From Pararhodobacter zhoushanensis (GTDB lineage: Bacteria; Pseudomonadota; Alphaproteobacteria; Rhodobacterales; Rhodobacteraceae), in the NCBI RefSeq assembly GCF_025949695.1, contig NZ_JAPDFL010000001.1, forward strand, positions 62,001-126,000: DNA of 64,000 nucleotides. Direction: 5' to 3'. Both the position numbers and the translations under genes were made by a program. Every line of letters begins with the position of its first letter. The first letter of the stretch is position 1. Positions 52,296 through 60,272 of this stretch are shown piece by piece. Below the pieces are notes generated by a model. It saw only the letters and a program-made list of their open reading frames with translations. It was not told the DNA's origin and searched no databases.

Positions 52296-53779
52296 CACGC
52301 CACCTGCGCCGCGCTCAACTGATCGCCGCGCACCCAGCACGAATGAAACCCGTGCGGCACCCGGTGTTTCAGGATCACCCGCGCGACCGGCCCCTTGGCG
52401 ATGTCGCGCGCATCGGTGACCCAGACCTCGGACCGGTTCGCCAACCCGTTCCACACGAAGCCCACGACATAGCCGTCGTCCTCTTCGGTCGCCCCGTCAC
52501 GCGGCGCGAAGGGTGCCTCGGAAAACCAGTACCCCTCGCCCGGATGATAGGCGAGCGCGGCGCCGGTCTGCAGGTCGTACTTCACCAGCCCGGCGAAATG
52601 CGGCTGTTCCAGCGTGCGCGGGCGGCCCATCAGCACGTTATAGGTGAAGCGGTTCTTGCGGCCCTGAAACGCCGTGTTGATCATCGGGAATTCGGTGTTC
52701 AGGATGTCATCGACCACCCCTTCGCGTGTCATCCCCGTCGTCAGGTTCATGCGCCACTGGTAGAGCTCGTAATCCGTGCCTTGCGTGCCGATGGTGTAGA
52801 GCAGTTTCTGCACATCCAGGCCCCCGTCATAGCCGCGCGGGTTGACGTAAGGCGTGCCCAGCATGACGATCTCGGTCTCGCCCTGTGCGTTCACCTCTTC
52901 CCACGCATTCGCGACGTGCAGCATGTAGCGCGGTTTGAACTCGAACCAGCGGATCTGCTCGGGCGTGCCGTGGCGCGGGATGACGGCGTAGCGGGTCGGC
53001 CAGTCCTGATGGAACTCAAGGCTGTAGCGGCCCCGCTCCAGCGCGGCGGGGGTGTTGATCAGCGGGAAGTCATGCAGGATCGTGTAGTTCTGCGTGATCG
53101 CGCAGTCGTGCGGCAGGCGCGGGCCGGGCAGTTCGACCGGCATGAAGGTTTTCAGCGCACCATCGGCCCCGATCACCCCGTAATGCATATAGGGATGGCG
53201 GTTGCCATAGGCGAAGAACATGAACTCGCCCGTCGCCTCATCCACACGGCTGTGGGCCGAGATTTGCAGGCCCACCAGACGCGGGTCCTGTTCCAGCTTG
53301 CCCAGCGTGATCAGACTGCCGGGATCGACGGTATAAACCGCGCCGCCGCGATACCACATCGAATAGAGCTTGCCGTTGTGGAACTTCACATCGGTGTTGG
53401 AGACGTTCTTCATCGCGTCATCGGGCAGCACGCCCTCGGGCATGCGCTCTTTCAGACCGGGCCACAGGGGTTCACCCGCCGCTTTCTCGGCCTTCAACCC
53501 GTCGGTTTGGACGAACCGGTTGCGATAGGTCGCCTTGCCGCCCTCAAACCGCACGGCATGCAGCATGCCGTCACCGTCGAACCAGTGGTATTTGCCATGC
53601 GGCGCATGCGCGGGCGACGGTCCGTTGCGGACGTAGAGACCGTTGAGATCGCTGGGCAATTCGCCGATGACCTCAAGATCCTGCTCGACGCTTTCCACAT
53701 TGTTGGGCGCGAAGGGCCCGGCCATGCTGGCGTTTGGGACGAACCAGTCCTGCTCGTCGGGGATATGGTTTACACTCAT
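52295..53779 (-). CDS. Carotenoid-cleavage-type oxygenase (lignostilbene dioxygenase family), paralog 1
   Basis: A 494-aa seven-bladed propeller of the RPE65/carotenoid oxygenase family, which cleaves C=C bonds of carotenoids, stilbenes or phenylpropenes to aldehydes with non-haem Fe(II). The four iron His are at about H176 (LQISAHSRVD), H224 (GPRLPHDCAI), H288 (RYMLHVANAWEE) and H479 (HGFHSCW), spaced as in the lignostilbene enzymes. GLYVRNGPSP, HWFDGDGMLHAV and SEAPFAPRDGATEEDDGYVV are family blocks. The start at 53779 has GGAGG seven bases upstream. It is coupled to paralog 2 upstream and to the lipocalin gene downstream. Confidence 0.92.
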   Translation of the reverse strand: MSVNHIPDEQDWFVPNASMAGPFAPNNVESVEQDLEVIGELPSDLNGLYVRNGPSPAHAPHGKYHWFDGDGMLHAVRFEGGKATYRNRFVQTDGLKAEKAAGEPLWPGLKERMPEGVLPDDAMKNVSNTDVKFHNGKLYSMWYRGGAVYTVDPGSLITLGKLEQDPRLVGLQISAHSRVDEATGEFMFFAYGNRHPYMHYGVIGADGALKTFMPVELPGPRLPHDCAITQNYTILHDFPLINTPAALERGRYSLEFHQDWPTRYAVIPRHGTPEQIRWFEFKPRYMLHVANAWEEVNAQGETEIVMLGTPYVNPRGYDGGLDVQKLLYTIGTQGTDYELYQWRMNLTTGMTREGVVDDILNTEFPMINTAFQGRKNRFTYNVLMGRPRTLEQPHFAGLVKYDLQTGAALAYHPGEGYWFSEAPFAPRDGATEEDDGYVVGFVWNGLANRSEVWVTDARDIAKGPVARVILKHRVPHGFHSCWVRGDQLSAAQVA

Positions 53780-53781
53780 GA

Positions 53782-55278
53782 TCATCCTCCCATCGCGGCG
53801 CGGGCCAGAATGCCGCCGTCGCGAAAATCAACGCCGTTGGCCCAGCACGAATGCGTGCCCGAGGCCATCTGATGCGGCAGTTGCACCCGGCAGATCGGCC
53901 CGTCCGAAAAGCGCTTGCAGTCGATCAGCGCGACCTCGGATTTGCCGGTGGTTTCATTGATGATGAAGGTGACCAGATAGCCGTCATCCTCATCCTTTGC
54001 GTTGATCCGCGGCGCAAACGGCGCTTCGCTGGCGAACTGGCCTTCAGGCAGCCGGATCTCCCAGCTTTCGCCGGTGTGCAGATCGGTCTTTAGGTAGCCG
54101 TTGAAGATGAACCAGCCCGGCACCTGCAGCGCGGAATAGGCATAGCGGTAACGCCGACCTGCATACTTCTGGTTGAACATGCCGAATTCCATGATCCGGT
54201 CGTCCAGCCGCTGCTCGGTGGTCTTGCCGGTCTTCAGATCAAAGCGCCAGCGGTGCAGCTTGGTGCCCATCTTGAACTGGTCGAGATAAGACATCATCCG
54301 CTCGTAGCCCGGCAGCGCCCCCTCATAATTGGTGGGCATCGGGTCTTCCTGGAAATACCCGTCCAGCACGATTTCGTCGCCGTCTTCATAGGCGTTGAGG
54401 AAATGCAGCACGAAGGTCGGCTCGGCCTCGAACCACATGATGTCGTCCACGCCACCGCGGCGCGGGATCACCGCAAAGCGCGACGGCTTGTCCTTGAAAA
54501 AGCGCACGACATGCTTGTCCTGTTTCAGCGCCTCAGGATCCCAGTAGAGCGGAAAATCGTTCAGGATCGCGTAGTTCTGCGTATAGGCCATGTCATGCGG
54601 CAGGCGCGGGCCGGGCAGCGGGATCGGCGTGTAATGCACCAGTCGGTCGTTCCGGTCGACCACGCCGTAATGCATGTAGGGCGGCTTTTTCGAGTAGTTG
54701 AAGAACAGAAGTTCGCCGGTCTGCTCATCGACCTTGGTATGGGCCGAAATGCCATCCTCGGGCGACCAGTCGGGCACGCCCGCCTGCGCCAGCGTCAGCG
54801 GGTCCAGCCGGTAGCCTTCACCGCATTGGAAATAGGTCGTCAGCGCCTTGCCCGCGTGGACCACCACGTCCGTGCTGCTGGCATCCTTCATCGCCCCATG
54901 CGCGCCCCAGCCGGGGCGTTTGGACAGGCTGGGAGCCTCCATCAGCCCGGCCCAAAGCCGCTCGCCGCTTTCAATCTCGGCCTGCAAGCCCTTGGTTTCG
55001 ATATATCGGTTGCGATACTGCACCTTGCCATCACGGAAGGCCGCCATGTGGATCATGCCGTCGCCGTCGAACGGGTGATAGCGCGACAGCGCCTGATGCA
55101 GCGGGTTTTGCGTGTTGCGCAGGTAGACCCCGTCGATGTCATCGGGCACCGCACCCTCAAGAACGATTAGGTCATCAGCATTGACCTCTTCATGCAAGGG
55201 CGCCCAGGGGCCTTGCAGATAAGGGTGATCTCCCGGCTCGATGTTGCCGGTAAAGGTCTTGATCACGTCGTGACTCAT
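53782..55278 (-). CDS. Carotenoid-cleavage-type oxygenase (lignostilbene dioxygenase family), paralog 2
   Basis: A 498-aa paralog and the first gene of the operon. The four iron His are at about H180 (DGISAHTKVD), H228 (GPRLPHDMAY), H292 (FVLHFLNAYEDG) and H476 (SGTHSCW). Family blocks are DIDGVYLRNTQNP, HPFDGDGMIHMA and SEAPFAPRINAKDEDDGYLV. It shares the fold and the ligands with paralog 1 but differs at most surface and cavity positions, so a second substrate, a second bond or a heteromer are all possible. GGGGGAG precedes the ATG. A sigma-70-like promoter lies about 50-75 bases upstream. Confidence 0.92.
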   Translation of the reverse strand: MSHDVIKTFTGNIEPGDHPYLQGPWAPLHEEVNADDLIVLEGAVPDDIDGVYLRNTQNPLHQALSRYHPFDGDGMIHMAAFRDGKVQYRNRYIETKGLQAEIESGERLWAGLMEAPSLSKRPGWGAHGAMKDASSTDVVVHAGKALTTYFQCGEGYRLDPLTLAQAGVPDWSPEDGISAHTKVDEQTGELLFFNYSKKPPYMHYGVVDRNDRLVHYTPIPLPGPRLPHDMAYTQNYAILNDFPLYWDPEALKQDKHVVRFFKDKPSRFAVIPRRGGVDDIMWFEAEPTFVLHFLNAYEDGDEIVLDGYFQEDPMPTNYEGALPGYERMMSYLDQFKMGTKLHRWRFDLKTGKTTEQRLDDRIMEFGMFNQKYAGRRYRYAYSALQVPGWFIFNGYLKTDLHTGESWEIRLPEGQFASEAPFAPRINAKDEDDGYLVTFIINETTGKSEVALIDCKRFSDGPICRVQLPHQMASGTHSCWANGVDFRDGGILARAAMGG

Positions 55279-55326
55279 GGTTCTCCCCCACTGCGTCCGC
55301 CGAATTTAGATACCGTTATTGAACTG

Positions 55327-55355
55327 ATGATTTCGCCAAAAATCGCATCTGTCAA
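55327..55355 (-). promoter_or_regulatory. Sigma-70-like promoter and dyad upstream of the large operon
   Basis: On the minus strand TTGACA is followed after exactly 17 bases by AATCAT (4 of 6 matches to TATAAT), about 50 bases before the first oxygenase ATG. TTGACAGATG and CATCAGTTCAA flank the spacer as an imperfect inverted repeat (arms about 26 bases apart), a candidate regulator site. The assignment is by eye. Confidence 0.5.
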
Positions 55356-55477
55356 CCATCTTCTCAAACTGCCGTTAAATTAGGCACCTGCGTCCGCGCA
55401 TTCCTGCAGCCCTGCCCGTGCAGCAGCGCACAGGCATTTCTCTCGACCGGGCAGATCGCCGCGCCTAGCTTTTGGGC

Positions 55478-56191
55478 ATGCCCCATTCGATCACCCTGAC
55501 CCGCGCCCTTGTTGACCGTCTTCCGCCCCGCGTGGAGTCGGAAGGGCCGCTCCCGGCCGAGCCAACGCCGGACGACTACTACACCGGCATGGCCACGCAG
55601 CTGCTGGCGCAGGCCGATCCGTCGGGGCTGTGGGTCTTTGCCAGCGGCTCGCTGATCTGGAACCCGCGCATGCCGGTGGCCGAGCGCCGCGCGGCGCTGA
55701 TCCACGGCTGGCACCGCAGCTTCTGCTTAGGGCCGATGCTGCGCTTTCGCGGCTCGCCCGAGGCACCGGGCCAGATGCTGTCATTGGATCGCGGCGGCTC
55801 GTGTCACGGGATTGCGCTGCGCATGGAGCCGGGTAACGAGCACGCCGATCTGGTGTCACTCTTGCAAAAAGAGCCGCCCCGCCCGCCCAGCTGGGTGCGC
55901 TGCAAGACGGATCAGGGCGTGGTGCGGGCGATTGCCTTTACCATGGACCGCAGCTGGGTGGCCTATTGCCCCGAGGGCTGCATCGACGAGGTCGCAGACA
56001 AGCTGGCCACGTCCGTGGGCACCATCGGCACGATGGCCGAATACCTGCTCAACACCGTCGAGCATCTGGCCGAGGTCGGCATCCATGACAGCCACCTGTG
56101 GCGGCTGCAGGCGATGGTGGCCGAACGGCTGGAACGGTTGCCCGAAAGGCCCGCCGATCAGCCCTCGACGGCAATTTCTGCGGCGATCTGA
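55478..56191 (+). CDS. ChaC-family gamma-glutamylcyclotransferase
   Basis: A 237-aa protein of the glutathione-specific cyclotransferase family that converts glutathione to 5-oxoproline and Cys-Gly. It has LWVFASGSLIWNPRMPV (the Y/F-G-S-L substrate loop, here FASGSL), HGWHRSFCLGPMLRFRGSPE and GSCHGIALRMEPG. The catalytic Glu region is less obvious. The ATG at 55478 is preferred over a TTG two codons upstream. It is divergent from the large operon and overlaps the convergent OsmC gene by 34 bases. Confidence 0.9.
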   Translation: MPHSITLTRALVDRLPPRVESEGPLPAEPTPDDYYTGMATQLLAQADPSGLWVFASGSLIWNPRMPVAERRAALIHGWHRSFCLGPMLRFRGSPEAPGQMLSLDRGGSCHGIALRMEPGNEHADLVSLLQKEPPRPPSWVRCKTDQGVVRAIAFTMDRSWVAYCPEGCIDEVADKLATSVGTIGTMAEYLLNTVEHLAEVGIHDSHLWRLQAMVAERLERLPERPADQPSTAISAAI

Positions 56192-56628
56192 ACCGGGAAA
56201 TTCACCGACCGGGCGATGAAGCAGACCTTGTGGATCTCGTGGTGAATAGCCTCGGCCCGCGCCAGATCCGCGCCCGGTTTGACGGTGATCCGGGGGCGCA
56301 GCGTGACGCCGACGAAGCGCGCAGCACCGTCCGGGGCCAGCTCTCCGGTGCCCTCGGGGTCATCCTCATACGCGGTCACCACGATCCCCGCCTCGGACGC
56401 CAGATGCAGATACCACAGCATATGGCAGCCCGCCAAAGCGCTCAGCAGCATGTCTTCGGGGTTCATCAACCCTTTGTTCCCGCCCAGAAGCGGGTCATTC
56501 GAGCACTCGATCACCGGCTTGCCCGGCACCGCCACCTCCCAGTCGCGGGTATAGGCGCGGTAATGCGCCGTGCCCTCGCCGGTGTTGCCGGTCCAGCGGA
56601 TATTTGAGGAATAGGCGTGATGTTTCAT
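56158..56628 (-). CDS. OsmC-family protein
   Basis: A 156-aa OsmC-fold protein. It starts MKHHAYSSNIRWTGNTGEGT and contains NPEDMLLSALAGCHMLWYLHLA with the first reactive Cys, and HEIHKVCFIARSVNFPVQI with the second. Such proteins reduce organic peroxides with their Cys pair. It overlaps the LysE gene by four bases, so both are transcribed together. It belongs to a different OsmC subgroup from the Ohr at 29.4 kb. Confidence 0.9.
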   Translation of the reverse strand: MKHHAYSSNIRWTGNTGEGTAHYRAYTRDWEVAVPGKPVIECSNDPLLGGNKGLMNPEDMLLSALAGCHMLWYLHLASEAGIVVTAYEDDPEGTGELAPDGAARFVGVTLRPRITVKPGADLARAEAIHHEIHKVCFIARSVNFPVQIAAEIAVEG

Positions 56629-57245
56629 GCACTTGCTCCCATAGCTTGAACAATCAGACTGGCCGCAATCGCCCACATGACCGCACCGATCATGAGTTCA
56701 ACCACCACCCAGGCGCGGGGCCGCGCCAGCACCGGTGCCAGCAGCCGCGCCCCGTAGCCAAGCGCAGCGAAGAACACCACCGATGCGACCATCGCGCCCG
56801 AGCCAAACAGCCCCTCGTGCGGCGCATACTGCGACGACAGCGCGCCGAGCAGCGCCAGCGTATCCAGATACACATGCGGGTTGAGCCAGGTCAGCGCGAG
56901 GCAGGTCAGCACCACCCGGCGCAGCGGCACCGGCGCGTCCTGCGCGGCAGCCAGGGCTTCGCCGCCTTTCAGCGCGGCGCGAAACCGCAGCGCGCCGTAG
57001 ACCAGCAGAAACACCACCCCGCCCCACAGCATCACCGGCTCCAGCCACGGCAGGCGCTCCGCTGCGGCGTTGAAGCCCAGAACCCCGGCAGCGATCAGCA
57101 GCGCATCGGACCCGGCGCAGAGCGCGACCACCACGCCGACATGCTCACGCCGCAGCCCTTGGCGCAGCACGAACGCGTTCTGCGCGCCGATGGCGGCGAT
57201 CAGGCTGAGGCCGGTCAGGAACCCGGCAACCAAGGCAGCAAACAT
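56625..57245 (-). CDS. LysE/ArgO-family amino acid exporter
   Basis: A 206-aa membrane protein with six predicted helices. It starts MFAALVAGFLTGLSLIAAIG and has the family signature AQNAFVLRQGLRREH and LALTWLNPHVYLDT (the N-P-x-x-Y/x-L motif). It probably exports lysine or arginine. It is the first gene of a pair with the OsmC gene. Confidence 0.92.
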   Translation of the reverse strand: MFAALVAGFLTGLSLIAAIGAQNAFVLRQGLRREHVGVVVALCAGSDALLIAAGVLGFNAAAERLPWLEPVMLWGGVVFLLVYGALRFRAALKGGEALAAAQDAPVPLRRVVLTCLALTWLNPHVYLDTLALLGALSSQYAPHEGLFGSGAMVASVVFFAALGYGARLLAPVLARPRAWVVVELMIGAVMWAIAASLIVQAMGASA

Positions 57246-57298
57246 AAACCCTCAGGCGCTGTGACGCGCCCTTTGGACGCCAGCCCCCGGCAAAAGTA

Positions 57299-57334
57299 AA
57301 GCCGCCAGAACCCGCTGGGGGCCTGACGGCTTTC
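57299..57334 (-). terminator. Terminator of the small secreted-protein gene
   Basis: On the minus strand AAAGCCG pairs with CGGCTTT around a partly paired loop (TCAGG/CTGG) and is followed by TACTTTTG. It lies 19 bases after the stop. Confidence 0.65.
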
Positions 57335-57352
57335 GACCACACAGACAGGCGA

Positions 57353-57655
57353 TCAGCGCGAGGCGCGCACCAGACGGGCACCGGATACCAGACGGGCATA
57401 GGTGCGCGCGGGCATCGCGGGACCGGTACGCTGGATGCTCAGGCCCGCGCTGTGCGCCGCGCCGCCGAATTCCTCGTCACAATCGTTCAGACCCGAGGCG
57501 TTGCCGCATTCGCCCGCATGGTCAGGGAAGGTTTCGACGCACCAGTTGATCACGGCGGTATAGCATTCGCCCAGCGTGGTGATCGGACCGGCACTGGCGG
57601 GCACGGCGGTGGTGATGCTGAGGGCGGTGGCGGTGATGGCGATGTAACGGATCAT
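57353..57655 (-). CDS. Small secreted hypothetical protein
   Basis: A 100-aa protein with a signal peptide (MIRYIAITATALSITTAVPASAG). The mature part is Cys-rich: GECYTAVINWCVETFPDHAG and ECGNASGLNDCDEEFGG give four Cys, likely two disulfides. It has its own terminator and is not coupled to a neighbour. No family is recognised. Confidence 0.75.
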   Translation of the reverse strand: MIRYIAITATALSITTAVPASAGPITTLGECYTAVINWCVETFPDHAGECGNASGLNDCDEEFGGAAHSAGLSIQRTGPAMPARTYARLVSGARLVRASR

Positions 57656-57748
57656 TCTGAAAGTCCTTTGGTTGAAACAAAACCCACAATGGGCTCTCTT
57701 GTGTCGGGCGGCCCCGGCACACGGTTCAAACAAAGAGTCCCGCGCGGA

Positions 57749-58588
57749 TCAGAGACGGCTGGGCGGGCGATCTTCTGACATCAACGCGGTCAGATCGCGG
57801 CCAGACATGGCCTCTTGTGCATAGCTGAACGTCCCTGCCCCCAGCACCTCTTGCGCGGCGCGCTGCAACCCGCCGAAAGCCGCGCGGGCAAACGAGCCGC
57901 CGACGCTGATCCGCCGCACCCCCGCCGCAGCCAGCTGAGCCACCGAATAGCGCGGACCTTGCAGGCCCATCACCACGTTGACCGGCTTGTCCACGGCGGC
58001 GCAGACGGCACGGATCGCTGCCAGATCGGGCAGACCCGGCGCATAGAGCACATCCGCCCCGGCCTTTGCGAAGGCCTGTAGCCGGGCGATGGTGTCGTCC
58101 AGATCGGGGCGGTCCCACAGGAAATTCTCGGCCCGCGCGGTCAGCAGGAACGGCAGGCCGCGCGCGGCCTCGGCGGCGGCATGGACCCGTTCAACGGCTT
58201 GCGACAGATCGTAGATCGGCGCGGCGGAATCGCCGGTGGCATCCTCGATCGAACCACCGACCAGCCCGACTTCCACAGCCAGCCGGATCGTTTCGGCACA
58301 GGTTTCGGGCGCGGGACCGAAGCCGTCCTCAAGATCGGCACTGACCGGCAGGTCGCAGGCGGCGACGATCTGGCGGGCGTTCTCCAGCAATTCCGTGCGG
58401 CTCAGCCCGGCGAACGAGTCGCGCCGGCCGACCGAAAACGCATAGCCCGCGCTGGTGGTCGCCAAGGCTTCGAACCCCAGATGGGCCAGCAACCGGGCCG
58501 ACCCCGCATCCCACGGATTTGCCACGACAAACGCGCCATCGCGCGTGTGCAACGCCTGAAACGCCGCGAACTTTGCTGCCTGATCCAT
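57749..58588 (-). CDS. Isocitrate lyase / PEP mutase family protein
   Basis: A 279-aa TIM-barrel enzyme of the ICL/PEPM superfamily. It has VVANPWDAGSARLLAHLGFE, LPVSADLEDGFGPAPETCAE (metal-binding Asp pair) and GVRRISVGGSFARAAFGG. It lacks the KKCGH motif of isocitrate lyase, so it is more like a phosphonomutase, oxaloacetate decarboxylase or 2-methylisocitrate-type lyase. No phosphonate gene is nearby. The exact reaction is uncertain. Confidence 0.88.
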   Translation of the reverse strand: MDQAAKFAAFQALHTRDGAFVVANPWDAGSARLLAHLGFEALATTSAGYAFSVGRRDSFAGLSRTELLENARQIVAACDLPVSADLEDGFGPAPETCAETIRLAVEVGLVGGSIEDATGDSAAPIYDLSQAVERVHAAAEAARGLPFLLTARAENFLWDRPDLDDTIARLQAFAKAGADVLYAPGLPDLAAIRAVCAAVDKPVNVVMGLQGPRYSVAQLAAAGVRRISVGGSFARAAFGGLQRAAQEVLGAGTFSYAQEAMSGRDLTALMSEDRPPSRL

Positions 58589-58648
58589 GGCTCTCTCCCG
58601 CGTGGCCTTTCGCGAAAGCCTAGCTCAGAAAGAACGTAAAGGGAACTC

Positions 58649-59920
58649 TCAGCCGCGCGCCGCCGCGCGTTCGCGCCACCAATCCTGCACCTGCAACGCC
58701 CAATACGTGCCCTGCGCGGCGATCAGCCCGGCAGGGCCACCGGCCCAGTCCAGCCCGTATTCGCCAAACAAGGCGATGCGATCCGATTCCCCCAACAGCT
58801 TTTCGCCCAGAACCGTGCCGCCGATCGCCGTGGTGTTCAGCCCGTGGCCGCCAAACCCGGTCACGTACCAGACCTTGGGGCCAAGCTTGCCGATCTGCGG
58901 CATGCGGTGGCGCGCATAGGCCATCAGCCCGCTCCACGCGCGTTCGGTCTTCAGGGGCGCGAGCTGCGGATATGCGCCCAGCATCTCGGCCCGCAGGGAC
59001 TGCGTGATGCCGGGAACATTGGCAGCGCGGGTGGTGATCCGACCGCCCCACAGCAGCCGCTGGCCGTCCGCGACCAGCCGGTAATAGTCGCTGGCGCGGC
59101 GGTCGTCGCCGATGGCCATGCGGGTCTGGATGGCGGTTGCCAGCAGATCGGGTGCCGGTTCCGAGACCATCACATAGGTTGCAATCGGCAGGATCGCGCG
59201 GCGCAGGCGCGGCACCAGCGGGCCGGTGTAGCCGCCCATGGCAAAGATAACCCGCTCGGCCGTGACGCGACCCTGCAGGGTGCTGACGCTTTTGGCCGGC
59301 CCGTTCAGATCGGTGCCGATCACCGGGCTGTTCTCGAAGATCCGGCCACCCAGACGCTCGACCTCGGCCGCGATGCCGCGCAGGGTGTTGAGCGGGTGGA
59401 TGTGGAACCCGCTGCGGTCTTCGATCCCATGGAGATACCGGGTAGAGCGTATGTGCGCCCCGATCGCCGTTCGGTCCAGATAGGGGCTGTCGGCGCCTGC
59501 TTCGGCCTGCAGGTCCGCCGCGCGGTCAAAACGGCGCAGGCGCAGGATGCCGGGCACCGGATCAGCCCCGGGGATCGCCAGATCGGCGATGGTCCGGCGC
59601 ATGATGTCCACCCCTTCGACCGAGAGCGCCTGCAACGCCGCCGCGTGCTGTGTCCCGACGCGCTGTCGGATCGCCGCCGCACTGCTGGCAAACCCGTCCG
59701 ACACAAAGCCGCCGTTGCGCCCTGACGCCCCGAACCCCACCGACTGCGAGTCGAGCACGACGACCCGCATACCGCCCCGCGCCAGCGTGAGCGCCGTGAA
59801 CAGACCCGCGAATCCCGCGCCCACGATGACGCAATCGGCAGCAATATCGCCGTGCAAAAGCGGCCGGGTCCGGGTGTCAGCCAAGGTTCGGCTGTAGAAC
59901 GTATCTGGATAAGAAAGCAC
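58649..59920 (-). CDS. FAD-dependent amine/amino acid oxidase (PuuB/DadA-like)
   Basis: A 423-aa DAO-family flavoprotein. DCVIVGAGFAGLFTALTLARGG near residue 30 is the FAD-binding GXGXXG; SVGFGASGRNGGFVSDGFAS is the second flavin contact and typical of gamma-glutamylputrescine oxidases. VWYVTGFGGHGLNTTAIGG is the C-terminal FAD motif. It probably oxidises a primary or secondary amine or amino acid with release of an aldehyde or keto acid. It is a single gene. Confidence 0.9.
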   Translation of the reverse strand: MLSYPDTFYSRTLADTRTRPLLHGDIAADCVIVGAGFAGLFTALTLARGGMRVVVLDSQSVGFGASGRNGGFVSDGFASSAAAIRQRVGTQHAAALQALSVEGVDIMRRTIADLAIPGADPVPGILRLRRFDRAADLQAEAGADSPYLDRTAIGAHIRSTRYLHGIEDRSGFHIHPLNTLRGIAAEVERLGGRIFENSPVIGTDLNGPAKSVSTLQGRVTAERVIFAMGGYTGPLVPRLRRAILPIATYVMVSEPAPDLLATAIQTRMAIGDDRRASDYYRLVADGQRLLWGGRITTRAANVPGITQSLRAEMLGAYPQLAPLKTERAWSGLMAYARHRMPQIGKLGPKVWYVTGFGGHGLNTTAIGGTVLGEKLLGESDRIALFGEYGLDWAGGPAGLIAAQGTYWALQVQDWWRERAAARG

Positions 59921-59979
59921 GATGCCCTCGGGCTGAAATCAGCGCCAAGCTAGGCCAGCCGCGCGCGCCCTGCAATGGG

Positions 59980-60141
59980 TCAGTGCAGATGTTCACGCGG
60001 GGGAACCGGCCCCTGATTGGCAATCTCCAGTTCGGCTAAAAGGCGTCCTTGATCAAGATGTTCGACAAGTTTTTCCATGCCATGCAGACGCGCATAATTC
60101 TGCAGGTTTTCAAGCGTCCTGAACATCCACTCATGCGGCAC
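59980..60141 (-). CDS. Small conserved-looking protein of 53 aa
   Basis: A short frame with a GTG start and a well-placed ribosome site, AGGAG seven bases upstream. It encodes MPHEWMFRTLENLQNYARLH and then helical sequence (MEKLVEHLDQGRLLAELEIA) to PREHLH. It ends 59 bases upstream of the PuuB-like start codon on the same strand. No signal peptide or Cys. Low Arg/Pro noise and a consistent amphipathic helix argue that it is real. Family unknown. Confidence 0.6.
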   Translation of the reverse strand: MPHEWMFRTLENLQNYARLHGMEKLVEHLDQGRLLAELEIANQGPVPPREHLH

Positions 60142-60220
60142 CGCGCTGCTCCTTGTTACCTGAAGCAGAGCCTGAGACCACAGAGTTTAGAAAAGGTTTC
60201 GGACCGCTAAAATCGCGAAC

Positions 60221-60249
60221 AAAAAGGGACCACCCCGAAGGGTGGTCCC
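60221..60249 (-). terminator. Rho-independent terminator after ccr
   Basis: On the minus strand GGGACCACCC-TTCG-GGGTGGTCCC is a perfect 10-bp stem with a TTCG tetraloop followed by TTTTT. It lies 23 bases after the ccr stop and upstream of the 53-aa gene. Confidence 0.92.
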
Positions 60250-60272
60250 TGACCGGACGTCTCTGCGAGGGT

